DNA of 64,000 nucleotides from Myrica gale (GCA_963930655.1 OZ005609.1:23881001-23945000), one strand, 5' to 3'; positions 10,383 to 21,864 are shown, numbered from the stretch's first letter. Notes: generated by a model from the sequence alone, not told the origin. Numbers and translations: made by a program.

Positions 10383-10820
10383 TTGTTGGCACGACTTGTT
10401 GATGGGCCATAAAATACCAGGCCCTATCAGACCTGACCACCCTTGGTCGGGCCCATAGCCAGCATATTCGTCTGATCACTCAATTCCTTGTTAGGAGTCC
10501 TAGAGGTTCTAGACTCCTAACCGAACACCTACACATTCAGGACGATAAAGGTCATATACGTTCGGGAGACCTTTTTCTCTCCTAATAGAACTCCCTAACT
10601 CTGTTAAGAGTTAGACTTCCAATAGATGTATGACTCTTAAACTCATATAAAATGCAAGATATTACATTTTATAGATCTCACACTTAATTATATTCTCTAA
10701 GCACTAAATATCTTTTGGAGATCTAACTTGGCCATCGGAGACTTTCATCGGAGGCCACCCCTCCCTCGATAACTTTTACCGGATTGATCGGCTTCAATTC
10801 AGTGGTGATTCTTGACATCA
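10383..10820. repeat. Possible solo LTR-like segment
   Basis: The segment starts with TGTTGG at about 10384 and contains a GC-balanced block followed by a TATAAAA-like stretch (about 10640) and polyadenylation-like sequence. This is the order seen in plant LTRs. I could not confirm the CA end or a target-site duplication, so this is tentative. Confidence 0.25.
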
Positions 10821-10834
10821 TTAACTTGGATTAT

Positions 10835-10930
10835 CAAATATTTTTCCCCATGCAATCCTTTGCGCGGATCATGTAGCTGTCATGTGCTTGTCATCTGAAA
10901 AATTAAAAAACTTCATGCATAGAAGAAAGT
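10835..10930 (+). repeat. Partial copy of the peroxidase-flank repeat
   Basis: The words 'caatcctttgcgcggatcat', 'gtgcttgtcatc' and 'aaaacttcatgcatag' match 6405-6490. Confidence 0.55.
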
Positions 10931-11880
10931 CACGAAAAGTTAATTCATTATTCACCCCACCCATGACTTCGTCCAACTGTCTGGCAAACGTCGCTGTTTG
11001 TATCGTTTCTTAATTACTTGGTCTTTCAGTGTCATCTATGGTGTATGACTTTTTACAGATATATCTTATTACATCCATTTGGGGACTCATTGGATTTTTA
11101 TTCAAGGAAAACTATGCGTTTTACACTTTCTAACTAATACTGATCATTTTGTATTTTGCACGCCAAATTACAAAGCTTAATGGATTACACCCCAAATTAT
11201 CAGTAAATTTATGATTTGTACTCCAAGTTAAGATGTATCAGTTAAAATCAATAAATAATTAAAAAAATATATCCTGCACAATCTTAACAGTCATATTGTA
11301 AAATGAGGTGCAAAATGTAAACTTATTTGTAGTTTGAGTTGTTTGGGTTGAGTTTGGTCGTTTGGAGTGCAAATACAAAATGAATGGTAGCTATAGGATG
11401 CAAAATGTCAATTCATTTAATAAAAAGTAATAAATTCACAAATACATAGGATCCATTTTCATAGGTTACTTAGCAAGCTGGGTAACTTAGGATCCATTTT
11501 CAATTAATATATTTTCTTTCTCTTCCCACAGGAAGAAGGCCGGAAGTGTTTATTTTATTGTTTATTTTATTATTTATTTTTGTTATGGTTATTCGAAGAA
11601 CATATAATAGAGTTTGTCAATGGACTTTACAGACATGGCAATCCTGATATTTAATTTTTGCTGCTGACGTCTTTGAACCAGTTTTGCAATTAATGTATGA
11701 AATGAAAGCCAAACAAACGTCAGAATTCAAACCAGGAAAAGTTGGCCAAGGGAGAGAATAGTATACTATGAACTTATCAAACTTAGAAAGCTTCAAGCTT
11801 TCTGATCTGCGTTGCACTGTAGCACGTGCGTCTTTGTTTTACTCGGTAAAGCCAGCCAGCACCATCTTCACCTGTTCTCT
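10931..11880. other. Upstream region of peroxidase 1
   Basis: AT-rich intergenic DNA with no supported gene. A short inverted word, AAGCTT-C-AAGCTT, at about 11789-11801 recurs as AGCTTCAAGCTT in front of peroxidase 2, so the two promoters share some ancestry. Confidence 0.4.
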
Positions 11881-11885
11881 ACTTG

Positions 11886-11893
11886 TATAAATA
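11886..11893 (+). promoter_or_regulatory. TATA box of peroxidase 1
   Basis: TATAAATA lies about 140 bp before the chosen ATG and is followed by a CT-rich leader typical of plant 5' UTRs. Confidence 0.6.
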
Positions 11894-12034
11894 TCCGCCA
11901 ATATCATCTATTCCCTCTATCTCAATCACTTCATTTCGCTATCTTTCTCCCTCACTTTCCTTCCGCGTAGCACGAAATCTCCTACTTGTTTTGTTCAGAC
12001 TCCCTTGTTTGTCGCGCTCTCTTTGTCTCACACA

Positions 12035-13189
12035 ATGAAGTTCTTGGGTCGCAGAGTGAATATGCCATCCTTTTGCTTGATTTTCTTCCTTACTATGTCC
12101 ACGATGGCCTCCGTCTCATTGGCATCACTCCAACATGGCTTTTACAAGACTAGCTGTCCTTCTGCTGAAGCAATTGTGAGAGAAACTGTAAACAAGGCTG
12201 CGTCCCAGAATCCTGGCATAGCTGCTGGCCTCATTCGAATGCATTTCCACGACTGTTTTGTTAGGGTATATATCTTTCTTGACACCCACATTAATATTGA
12301 GCATTATATCTTCAGTCTCTAAAAGCACAATAAGTATTACTCTCTCATTTTTCAGATATTAGCTAGATTTATTCATAGTTTTCTTATCAATCACCACATG
12401 TTTCAGGGATGTGATGCCTCTGTACTGCTAGATTCAACCCCCGGAAACCCAGCAGAAAGAGAACATGCAACCAACAACCCAAGCTTGCGAGGCTTTAAAG
12501 TGATCCACGAGGCAAAGTACATAATCGAAGCTCAGTGCCCGCAAACTGTCTCGTGTGCAGACATTCTAGCCTTTGCTGCTCGTGATAGTGCCTATAAACT
12601 AGGTGGTGTAAATTATGCGGTACCATCGGGACGTCGTGATGGCAGAGTATCGTGAGAAGCTGAAATTAACGGGAACATCCCACCACCTACCTTTATTGCC
12701 AGGGAACTGGAAGAAAATTTTGCCCGAAAAGGCCTTAGTCTAGATGAAATGGTGACTCTTTCTGGGGCACATTCTGTAGGGGTGTCACATTGCGCTCCAT
12801 TCTCATTTCGCTTATACAGTTTCAATGCAACACATCCACAGGACCCTTCGTTGGATCCCGCATTTGCTAGAGTCTTGAAAGCTAAGTGTCCCCAAACACC
12901 AAATTCCGCAAATGAAGGTGATAAGCAGACGGTTGTACCACTGGATTTTCTCACCCCCAACACGCTCGATAACAAGTACTACACAGGTTTGAAGAACCAC
13001 CACGGCCTGTTGACGTCTGATCAGACTCTTTTGAGCAGCTCTTCAACGGAACAGAAGGTGAGAAACAACGCAAGGAATGGTGCCGCTTGGGCTAACAAGT
13101 TTGCAGCGGCTATGGTGAAAATGGGTTACATTGATGTCCTCACGGGAAGCCAGGGTGAGGTCAGGAAGTACTGCAATCTTGTCAACTAG
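12035..13189 (+). pseudogene. Class III peroxidase gene 1, with in-frame TGA
   Basis: Secreted plant haem peroxidases use H2O2 to oxidise phenolics in the wall and apoplast. Two exons are seen: 12035-12265 and 12407-13189, with a GT-AG intron of 141 bp after the distal-His motif. Read through, the protein would be 337 residues, the normal family length. It has an N-terminal signal peptide (hydrophobic [18 protein letters not shown]), the distal site [20 protein letters not shown], and the proximal site [15 protein letters not shown]. Codon TGA at 12653-12655 interrupts the frame after GRRDGRVS. The next gene reads a sense codon there, and a single C-to-T change in CGA (Arg) would explain it. 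The truncated product would be ~159 residues and lack the proximal His, so it should be inactive. Everything after the stop is intact, so the loss is recent, allelic, or a sequencing error. ATG 12035 was preferred over the later in-frame ATG at 12062 because it gives the fuller signal peptide. Confidence 0.9.
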
Positions 13190-13317
13190 ATTATGATCTG
13201 GAGCAAAAGTATGCATTCATGGAGGGAATTATCTGTAAAATCTGGTTCTTTTTGTTTTGAATTTTTTGAATTTTTAGTACGTGTGCAAGTCTGTGCTGAA
13301 TTTGTATCCTGATCTAT

Positions 13318-13690
13318 GTTAATCTTGGAAGGTGATTCTTCCGAATGAAAGAAGTGTATACTTATTGAATTGAATATTGTTCAAAATAATTAGCATTAAC
13401 AACAAACTTATCTAAATTGACTATTGTGCGAAACAAACAACAATAATATTATCCCCTAATCCTTTGCACGGTTCATCATGTACTTGTGCTTATCATCATA
13501 AAAATCCAATTATAAGTCAGTCTCGTGGTGTATTTCTCAAGAGTATCTAAAACAGCCTGGTGGTACGTATAAGTAAAAAATTTCCCTAGGATTATGCCAT
13601 GCCTGAGTCAGATTGATTGAAGTGGGGACTTTTTCCTTTGAATTATGATGTAACTATTAGACACCATATATAAGAATAATATCTATATAT
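13318..13690 (+). repeat. 3' flank repeat of peroxidase 1 (family type copy)
   Basis: This begins ~130 bp behind the peroxidase stop codon and recurs at 6241-6711 almost full length, with shorter copies at 2826-2960 (inverted), 8057-8110 and 10835-10930. Confidence 0.65.
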
Positions 13691-13714
13691 GAAAAATCCG
13701 ATAATTAGACTTTA

Positions 13715-14530
13715 ATAACACCTAGAGAGGGTGAATATGTATTTTTCGTCTAATTAAAAATTTAATAATAATTTTAAAATACATTCTAAAATTATTTAGT
13801 ACGTCTAGATGTGCATAATAATCAACTCAATTAACAAAATAGGCAGTGAAAAATTAAATCAAACTTTAATCACACAAAAACAAGGATTTGATGACAAAGT
13901 GAAAAACCGGCTTTGAAATACCATTTAAAGGAAAAATCACCCCGGGCTAGCAGCCACCTAAAATAAACTAAGAAGAAAATCTTACAAATAGTGATTCAGA
14001 CACAGGCAACCCCTGTTGCTGACTCTGGAAAGCCTGAGTAATAATCTATGTGTCTCTGTTCAGACCTACTCCATGCGGTGTTCACCTCAGATCTCTAAGG
14101 TTCATCTTTTGGATTTTTTACGAACTACCTTGTTCTTCAATAACCCTTCAACACTATAAATACTTCACAAAGGTGATTGAATATGATAAAAAACTAATTA
14201 ATTGAGGTTCTGAATCTCTGAGAGTTTTTCTTTATCAAATAGAGGTTTTAGGAACTTAAGAATATCCTTCTAGACTTTTAGGGCGGCATCCAACAACTCA
14301 ATGAGACTAATGAGAGAACCCTTGAATTTTTCTATATATAGGGCTCTGAAAGATAGGGTTTTTTATTTTCAACCATTGGATTTCGCTTGATAAGAAGAAT
14401 TTTATTAAAATCATCGGATGTCGCTTGAAATTTTTTTTTAATCTCTTGAACACTTCAACTAAACAAGCCTAACAAATTACAACTCAATTATGACATATTT
14501 TGACCCAGAATTTTGCCAAAAACAAACGAC
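13715..14530 (+). repeat. LTR-retrotransposon-like repeat (related to 36980-38000)
   Basis: It begins with 'cacctagagagggtgaata' and later has 'gatttgatgacaaagtgaaa', in the same order and orientation as 36989 ('cctagaggggggggtgaata') and 37500 ('aatttgatgacgaagagaaa'). Such text is common in plant LTR-element ends, but LTR boundaries were not found. Confidence 0.4.
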
Positions 14531-14535
14531 ACTAG

Positions 14536-14537
<2 letters not shown>

Positions 14538-14569
<32 letters not shown>
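14538..14569. repeat. (TA)n microsatellite
   Basis: About 16 uninterrupted TA units. Confidence 0.95.
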
Positions 14570-14572
<3 letters not shown>

Positions 14573-14650
14573 AAAAGTCTTATAGACAAAAGAGGGAGAA
14601 GTTAGGTAATTTCAATGTAGAGCCTTATGTCCACAATATGAAATGTACGA

Positions 14651-14903
14651 CGTAAACGCCTACCCGATAGTTCAACTGGCCACAACGGAGGCCTTGAGAT
14701 TGCGGATTAGGCGCACACTCAGGGTTCAAACTACCACTTTGATAAAAAAACTCGCGAGTTACTTAAAAGAGGGGCTGGTGCATTTCAGTTTTTTGAGACC
14801 GGCTTGCCATGACGTTGAACCTAACTTATGCGGATATTAAGTCAAGTTTGTCAGAGCTCGTGCATGTGAGTGAATGCCCAAATCTGTCGTTATCCAAAAA
14901 AAA
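14651..14903 (+). mobile_element. SINE-like, tRNA-derived retroposon
   Basis: A pol III A box-like sequence (GATAGTTCAACTGGC, 14666-14680) is followed 42 bases later by a B box-like GGGTTCAAACTACC (14722-14735). The unit ends in an eight-A run at 14896-14903. Box spacing, ~250-bp size and A tail fit a plant SINE. The flanking duplication is unclear. Confidence 0.55.
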
Positions 14904-15680
14904 TGAACAAACTTTCTCTTAAATACTTGCAGGATTAAATATAACATGATCGAGATCACAAAATGTCACCGGTAACCATTATTTTGCATATAAAAATTCT
15001 GTCGTTCGCAACAACATATTTTAGTAGTATTCTGACAGCATATATGCACGCTGCATGCATAGTCAATATCTGAAATAGATCCTAACGCAGAACGCTAGTT
15101 AGTCAAGGGGAAGATGGCCTAATTAACTTGCCACGCATAATATAGACGCACGCGCTTTCCAGGTTGTTTCCAGTGTCAATGAATGCTTGTTTCTTTGCAA
15201 ATTACTTTGTTTATAAGTTATCTTTATGGTGGTCGATCGGGTCAGACACTAAACCAATTATGGAGGCTGCAGGGGAGGGGAGAAAAGTCTAGGGCAGCTT
15301 GCATGCAGCTGCCAGAATTGGTCAAAGAGACTTTCCAATTTGGTACACTATATGTTCGAGCTGGTGTTTTTGGGTATTTTCATACTGTTATCCTCTTTAT
15401 TGCCAGTTGACATATAACATATTTGTAAGTGCAGTCAAAGAAGCTATCCAACACTACGTACACACTCAAAACCTAAATTTCATCTTTAATTTGTACAATA
15501 ATTAATTAGCAAGTGTGGGAGAGAGCGAGCCAAAGAAGACTGGTTCCTGATCTTAACATGATACCATGGAACTGCTCAAACATGGACAGCTTCAAGCTTC
15601 TCTTCTTTGCGGCTATACACGTTTTCGTTTGCACGCAGACAAACCGCCAGCCGGCCCCCAGCTTCGTGTCGACCTTCTTC
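14904..15680. other. Upstream region of peroxidase 2
   Basis: No gene seen. The small open frames at 15183-15749 have no recognisable content and end in the promoter. Confidence 0.45.
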
Positions 15681-15686
15681 TTTGCC

Positions 15687-15693
15687 TATAAAA
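15687..15693 (+). promoter_or_regulatory. TATA box of peroxidase 2
   Basis: TATAAAA about 170 bp before the ATG, followed by a CT-rich leader. Confidence 0.6.
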
Positions 15694-15859
15694 CAGCTCC
15701 AGCTCTTCCTCCCATCTCCATCATCATTTCCCTATCCTTCTTCCTCTAGCTTGCTCATACTAGTACTGATATTCTCCTGATCTCTAGCTATAATTTCTCT
15801 GTACCCTCACCCCATTCTTTGCTACTAATAGGAGGCCGTCTTTGGGTCGTAGAGGAAAG

Positions 15860-17332
15860 ATGTCAACCTTCAATATTTGCATGATTAGCTTCCTCATCGT
15901 GAGTACGATGGTCTTAGTATCATCGGCATCATCACTCAGAGTGGGGTTTTATAAATCAAGTTGTCCTTCTGCGGAGGCAATTGTGAGAAAAGCTGTGAAC
16001 AAAGCCGTGTCAAGGAACTCTGGCATAGCCGCTGGCCTCATCAGAATGCATTTCCATGACTGTTTTGTTAGGGTATGGCTCTTTGCAATCCATTAATTTC
16101 TTATCTTCAGTATAATCTCGATCTGTGCTTTTTCTTTCGGGGAAAAAAAAGGAAAGATTAATCAAGCTTAAATATCACATACTTAATTGTTTCCCGAAAA
16201 TGAATGTTTTCTCACTTTTATGCATTTTTCAGAAGTCCATTTTCCAGAAAATAAATGTGTCGAACGCTGATTTTGTTTTGCTAGACTATGTGTTGCTTTC
16301 CTAAATGACTTACAAACTTTATTGAATAAATATTAAATTCGCTTAGGAAAAAAAATAAAAATTCAATCCCATTGATGGTCCCGGCGGGGCTCGAACCCGC
16401 GACCTTCGGCTCATAAGACCAACGCTCTAACCAACTGAGCTACGGGACCGATACTCTGTAGTTTGTGTAAAAGAAGATATAAAACTTCATTACTTTTAAC
16501 ACTCATCTGATTTCCAGTAATTAATCATGCTTCTCGCTTATCAAAATTTCAGGGTTGTGATGGCTCCATTCTACTAGATTCAACACCTGGGAGCCCGGCG
16601 GAGAAGGAAAATCCAGCCAATAATCCAAGCCTGCGAGGCTTTGAAGTGATAGATGAGGCAAAGGCTGAACTTGAAGCTCAGTGCCCACAAACTGTCTCAT
16701 GCGCAGACGCTCTTGCATTTGCTGCCCGTGACAGCGCCTACAAAGTTGGAGGCATAAATTACAAAGTGCCTTCAGGACGCCGTGATGGCAGGGTATCGCT
16801 TAAAGATGAGCCTTTCCAAAACCTCCCACCACCTTCCTTGGATGCAAAGCAACTCCAAGAAAATTTTGCACGGAAAGGCCTTACGCTCGATGAAATGGTG
16901 ACACTTTCCGGGGCACATTCTATTGGGGTGTCACATTGTTCTTCCTTCTCAACTCGCTTATACTCTTTCAATACAACACATCCACAGGACCCTTCAATGG
17001 ACCCCATATTTGCTAGAAACTTAAAAACCAAATGTCCTCCCCCACAAACTACTGGAAATGGTCGTGATCCAATGGTGCCACTTGATGTTCTTACACCAAA
17101 CAGGCTTGATAATAAGTACTACACAGATTTGAAGAACCGCCGAGGCCTATTGACCTCTGATCAGACTCTTTTGAGCAGCCCTTCGACCGCGGGGATTGTG
17201 AGGAACAATGCAAGGCATGGTGCATCATGGGCTAATAAGTTTTCTGCAGCCATGGTGAAAATGGGTTCCATTGAGGTTCTTACAGGAAGCCAGGGGGAGA
17301 TCAGGAAAAATTGCAGGCTTGTTAACTACTAG
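15860..17332 (+). CDS. Class III peroxidase gene 2 (intact, peroxidase 5-like)
   Basis: A secreted haem peroxidase with exons 15860-16072 and 16553-17332 gives 330 residues. Features in order: a signal peptide ending near SSASS; the distal His motif [10 protein letters not shown] at the exon 1 end, continuing as [10 protein letters not shown] in exon 2; [13 protein letters not shown]; the haem-ligand proximal His in [12 protein letters not shown]; and the usual cysteines through to the C-terminal NCRLVNY. The single intron sits at the same place as in gene 1; most class III peroxidases have three, so this lineage has lost two. The genes are about 2.7 kb apart, in the same direction and very similar, so they are tandem duplicates. 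The upstream ATG used by gene 1 is not conserved here, so the start is MSTF at 15860. Expression is expected from the TATA box at 15687. A tRNA gene lies antisense in the intron. Confidence 0.95.
16376..16449 (-). tRNA. tRNA-Ile(TAT): tRNA-Ile (anticodon UAU), inside the peroxidase 2 intron
   Basis: On the minus strand a 74-nt cloverleaf is seen: acceptor GGTCCCG/CGGGACC (7 perfect pairs), D arm GCTC/GAGC, anticodon stem TTGGT/GCCGA (with G-U pairs), loop CTTATGA with anticodon TAT, T arm GCGGG-TTCGAGC-CCCGC, and discriminator A. The internal A box (TAGCTCAGTTGG) and B box (GGTTCGAGCCC) are intact. There is no intron. A T run follows about 20 bp downstream. It is transcribed opposite to the host peroxidase gene. 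Confidence 0.88.
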
Positions 17333-18700
17333 ATCATTTGGATTTTATTGGTGGAAAAACTGTTGTATGCTTAAGATTATTCAAACAATAGATGCTAATG
17401 CAAGTGTGTATACATTCCTTCTAATGTTGTGCATCCATTCAAATAAGTGGAACAATTTCCTCTTTGTATGAATATTCCAAAGCGTGTTGATCTTTCATTT
17501 GTGGAGCTTGATGATAATGTTTATTTCTGTATTTACAGCAGCTAGCTTCTCTAAATGTTTGCAGAAATTTGTGAACTGAGTGCAACTGAAGCCACCAAAA
17601 TTATATGAAAGATCCAGTAACCAATCTACTGACCCTAAATGGATTTTGATTTTAATTTGACAGACATGAAAATTGCAACAGTAATTAGGGCATACTGCTT
17701 ACCATTTCATTCATCGAAGACAAAGGGCGCAGATAAAATAAATATGCAGACTTCCTGTTTTATTGACTCCATCAACCACTGACCAGCGAGTAATTTCAAA
17801 TCTTTTATGCATTGAAAAGTAACTTCCTTGTTTAAATTTCCCCTTGCACATTGAAATTTTTTAATTTTTGCAACAGCTCTGCTCAGCCAACTGCATTAAC
17901 TGTAGTTAATCAAACCCTCTAAAGGAAAAGTACTACCGGTGGGGGTAGATAGTCGAGTTACTGAGAGGCATGCAGTATGAACTTGAAAAGTGTATTAATT
18001 GAGAGTGAACCAAGTTAATGTCAAGAGAGATTTCTGTGGTAGCTGTTCACCTTCATTTTTGGTTTGGTGGGCTTGTCATAAATTCAAGACCAATACAATA
18101 AGATCATCTTAAAACCTACGATGCAGCATTCAATTCCTTGCAAGCGAAAATGAAGAATGAAAGCTGTCAAAATATTTACAAGCAAGGCCTTCAAATAACT
18201 TCTACCTAATACACATAAGGGTGCATCTGGATTAAGCAATGGTTTTATCTGTGTCACACAACATCGGTGTCTTTAAAAAATTGTTTGCCCATATAAAGTG
18301 ATGGTTTATGTACCCCCAGAAAAAAAAAACAGAGAAATCTAAAGGGATGTCTCATTCACCTCAGTTAAAAACTGGAAGCCAAATTCAGCTATCCTTATAG
18401 AAGATGTGTGAAGGGAATTCCCACCAGTGAAAAAAAAGGCTACACTTTGTAAACTTCAATTAACAAAATGACCAAATAACTTGTATACAAGTGGTTTTAA
18501 AGTTGTCTACATAAGAAAAGAAAAGGTATTTCGAACTAGTTGGTTGTTCGGTGTGTGTTATGATACTTCGAAAATGACTCATGCAATAAATTTCATTTAG
18601 TCAAAACCCTCAACTACCTGCCCATCCTCGACCATAATATGCTACCAGTACTCTCCGAAGTGAGGAGCTATACAGTGATTCTCTTTAAATGGAAGGCTTG
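17333..18700. other. Intergenic, no gene seen
   Basis: Contains the 3' UTR of peroxidase 2 and noncoding sequence. No repeat or open frame stood out. Confidence 0.5.
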
Positions 18701-18796
18701 GTACTATTAAAAGGCAGGACATAGCCGGGCTTCTTGTCATTGCAGAGTGTGGTATTGAAAGAGCATTGCTTGGTATTGAGAGAGGTGTGTGTCAAG

Positions 18797-19093
18797 ATGG
18801 AGAGAGTCACTAAGGTGTTGCTGATCCTCACTGTCCTGCTTTTGGTCCTTTCATCAAGCGCTGAAGGAGGAAGGCAACTCAAGAGCGAGGAGAAGGTTGA
18901 GCACCCCCAGAGCTTTTTTGGAAATGGAGGCAGTGGTGGGATTGGTGGGTTCCTTCCAACCCCGGGTGTGGCTGGTGGCATTGGGGGCATTGGGTCGGGG
19001 CCATCAAGCATTTGTTCTTTCTTCCCAACAGGCTGTGTGCCAGTTCTGCCAGTTAACCCTGGTGGTTCCATTGGTATTGGCTCACCACCATAA
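18797..19093 (+). CDS. Small secreted Gly-rich protein (98 aa)
   Basis: Starting at ATG 18797, a 98-residue protein begins with a strong signal peptide (MERVTKVLLILTVLLLVLSS, cleavage probably near SAEG). A short charged part (RQLKSEEKVEH) follows, then a Gly-rich, proline-containing region with GGSGGIGGFLP and GGIGGIGSGP, a two-cysteine segment CSFFPTGC and the end GGSIGIGSPP. It is probably exported to the cell wall or apoplast. I do not recognise the family; two cysteines seven residues apart could form a disulphide. An earlier in-frame TTG at 18734 has no ATG and adds no useful sequence. No intron is evident, and a CT-poor, A-rich leader precedes the gene. Confidence 0.75.
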   Translation: MERVTKVLLILTVLLLVLSSSAEGGRQLKSEEKVEHPQSFFGNGGSGGIGGFLPTPGVAGGIGGIGSGPSSICSFFPTGCVPVLPVNPGGSIGIGSPP

Positions 19094-21487
19094 TGCATTT
19101 AAATACGGCCTGGGTGCGCTAGGGTGATCCCTGGATTGGTATTCGGCTGGTTTGGGGTATTCTAGAGTAGTTGGGATTTTCTTTAGGTATTGGTGGCTTT
19201 AGTTTCTCCTTGTTTCTGTGTGCTTTATTCCCCTTTCCTTTGAGTGTGTTTAAGGCTTTTGGCTCTGAATGCTGCTATTAGGGTCAAGTCATCTCTATTA
19301 GGTCCTTATATTTTACTTCGTTTCCATACTACTGTTTTGAGAACAGAGCCCGTCGATGATATGGTCCATCTTATGTTTAGTTCTATTGTGCTACTTGGTT
19401 TGCATGATGGTGTTTAGCATCCCTCTCTCTCTCTCTCTCTATATATATATATCAAGCCAGATTAACATGGCACGCTAGAAGAGATTAAAGGAAGGGCAAA
19501 GTTTCAATAAATGTGAGATCATCCATTCTTGTTTGCAATTCACAAGTTTTTAGCCATGAAGTTACCCAAAACCATGACTGGAATTAAGCATGGCATGACT
19601 GGGATGCCATGGACTCTGGAGGACTCTTGTATTTTGGACTTCCTGTGAATGTCTCTTAATTTGACCCAGATGTTGAGAAACCGAGACAAAAGGCTACTGT
19701 CATATATTAACTCTTTTGAGGCATTCATCCATAGTTGGAAAGAGGCCCTCCTCTTGGTGTTCTGATCACCAACCAACCTCAGGGTTTATAAAGGCTTTTT
19801 AATAATGCAAATTAAGGGGGTATGGGCATTTTGTACTTGGCCTCATTAAGAGTGTTCCGTATAGGTTGACAACTGACAAGGCACAACATGCTCATTGCTC
19901 AGGACAGAACCTACCCCTTTGTCCCTAGTTTTGCTTTTGGGAATTACGAAATCTAACCAATTTCAAATGTATACTTACATTATGGGTTGAGATTGAAATT
20001 CTTCTAACTTTTGAGGCCGAGATGTTAAGAAAATAATCATGAGTCTTCTGGTAGGCAACAATATAAAATATAAAGATAAAATTCAACTTAAAAGCTGAAG
20101 TCTATAAATCCCGATAAACTATATTTATATTAACTATCCACGTTTGAGACATCTTTCCAATGTGAGACTCCCATTTGTTTCTATTTAGTGAGCCTTTTGC
20201 AATTATTGCGAAAAACAAAATTCCTTATAATTGTTTTACTTGTAGCTTTCTACGTACTTTGATCAGCTTTTGGATTCCGGGTTAAAATAAAAATTGCACT
20301 AAATTATATTTTGACAAGTTCTTTTCCACTAAAGACAAACTTTTCTACTATAAAGGTAATTAGTGTTGATTAAAAAAATAATAATAATAAGTGACAAATA
20401 TTAAAATTTCATTAAAAAATAATAATATAAGAAAATCCCTTCTTAAACGTGTGGTCCTCTAGCCAAATTCTAACCTCTTTTATTCTTTTTTTAAGCATTT
20501 TTAAATTATTGTCTAGAGCCGTTGCTTTGAAGCAAACCCCTTTTTTTAAAAAAAAAAAATTGTTGAGGACAACTATATGGAAGTGGAAGAATTAACATAA
20601 AAGTTCGACCATTTTTTATTTTTTTTATTTATAAATAAACTTGTCTGATTCTGATGTATTAATTCCCATTAGGTAATGCAATCGGTTACGTCCGATGTTA
20701 GAGGATAGCGGTTGCATAATTATTATAAAAACGATGCGCGCGTGTTACCATTCAATGTAATTACTAATCTCTGTTAATGTTCTTTTGTTTAGTTCTATAA
20801 TTATCATTGGAGTTTTAGAAAAATAAATAAATATAATTTTCATCCTCAAACTATCAATCTTAGACAATTTGCAGTCTTTGTCAAATTGTTAGATTAAAAT
20901 GATGATGATGTTTTTGACCCACTTTGTATATATTTAAAATATTATTGCAAATTCATTAAATTATAGAGGATATTATTGTCAACCATGGTGCAAAATGAAG
21001 AACAGATTATGTGAAAAAGATAAATTGTGCAAACATTGCAAAAGGACGACTGTAATTTGAAGAAACAAATCTAACGTTCCAAGTTTGGTCACATGATGTG
21101 GTCAGCCTTGAAACGTTGGATTTATTTTTTAAATCATAGTCGTTTCTTTGCATGACTTTGTATAATTTTTATTTGTACGGAATTATTTCTCGTGCAAAGT
21201 GTCTAACGTTGGTAGTCCAAGAGTGTAATAGTGTTTAAAAATTTGATAGAATGTTCAAAGTGTCTAATATTGGTTATTAGAGAGTGCAATGTATGGGTAA
21301 ATAGTGAAAATGTCGAAAACGAAATTTAACATTCTGACATCCGGTTCGCTAACTACCGGATGACCAAAATAGATTTCGCTTTCGCTTCCAACTCTTGCTA
21401 GACTTAGCAGAAGCGGATAGCGGAATTCCGGTAAAGAAAAAATTAGATCCTTTTAATCCCAAGATTCTATGCACTGCAAAACAACAT
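19094..21487. other. Long intergenic stretch, no gene seen
   Basis: The first ~250 bases are the T-rich 3' UTR of the small secreted protein gene. A CT then TA microsatellite lies at about 19426-19452. The rest is AT-rich and noncoding. Confidence 0.5.
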
Positions 21488-21864
21488 AAGGAAAAAATTT
21501 AATCTTTATATATATATATAGATAATCACAAACCAACCAACTAATGAACAAAGTCACAACGAATGACAAAAGCAGGAATAACAGATAAACTAAGGAAACC
21601 AAACAAACTAGAGGAAACTGCCCATTTAGCAAGCTTGTTCTGCCGTCTTGAAACCCAGTGAAGAGAGAACAGAGGATGAGCAGTTAGGAAAGCGCGAATA
21701 ATAGTAACCCAGTCTTCCACTTGCCAACCCACATTGGAATTACTACTCAACACATTCTGAACCAAAGGCAAACGATCACTCTCAATGATAACCACAGGCC
21801 AAGGTTCAAAATCAATCACACGCACTACCGCCAGAAGGGTTGCAGTCAAGGAAAAAATTTAATC
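21488..21864 (-). mobile_element. LINE 3' fragment with 17-bp target-site duplication
   Basis: The identical 17-mer AAGGAAAAAATTTAATC flanks a 343-bp insert (21505-21847). On the minus strand the insert encodes the C-terminal RNase H-like domain of a plant LINE (IESDRLPLVQNVL, WVSRRQNKLAKWA). Its 3' tail is TA-rich (near 21508-21521) rather than pure A. It is extremely 5'-truncated. Confidence 0.88.

Noticed and set aside
12613..12975. Antisense 120-codon frame in peroxidase 1
   Set aside because: Shadow of the peroxidase exon; the homologous shadow occurs in gene 2.
16376..16449. Reading the intron tRNA as tRNA-Met
   Set aside because: CAT appears only on the plus strand; the transcribed (minus) loop is CTTATGA, so the anticodon is TAT.
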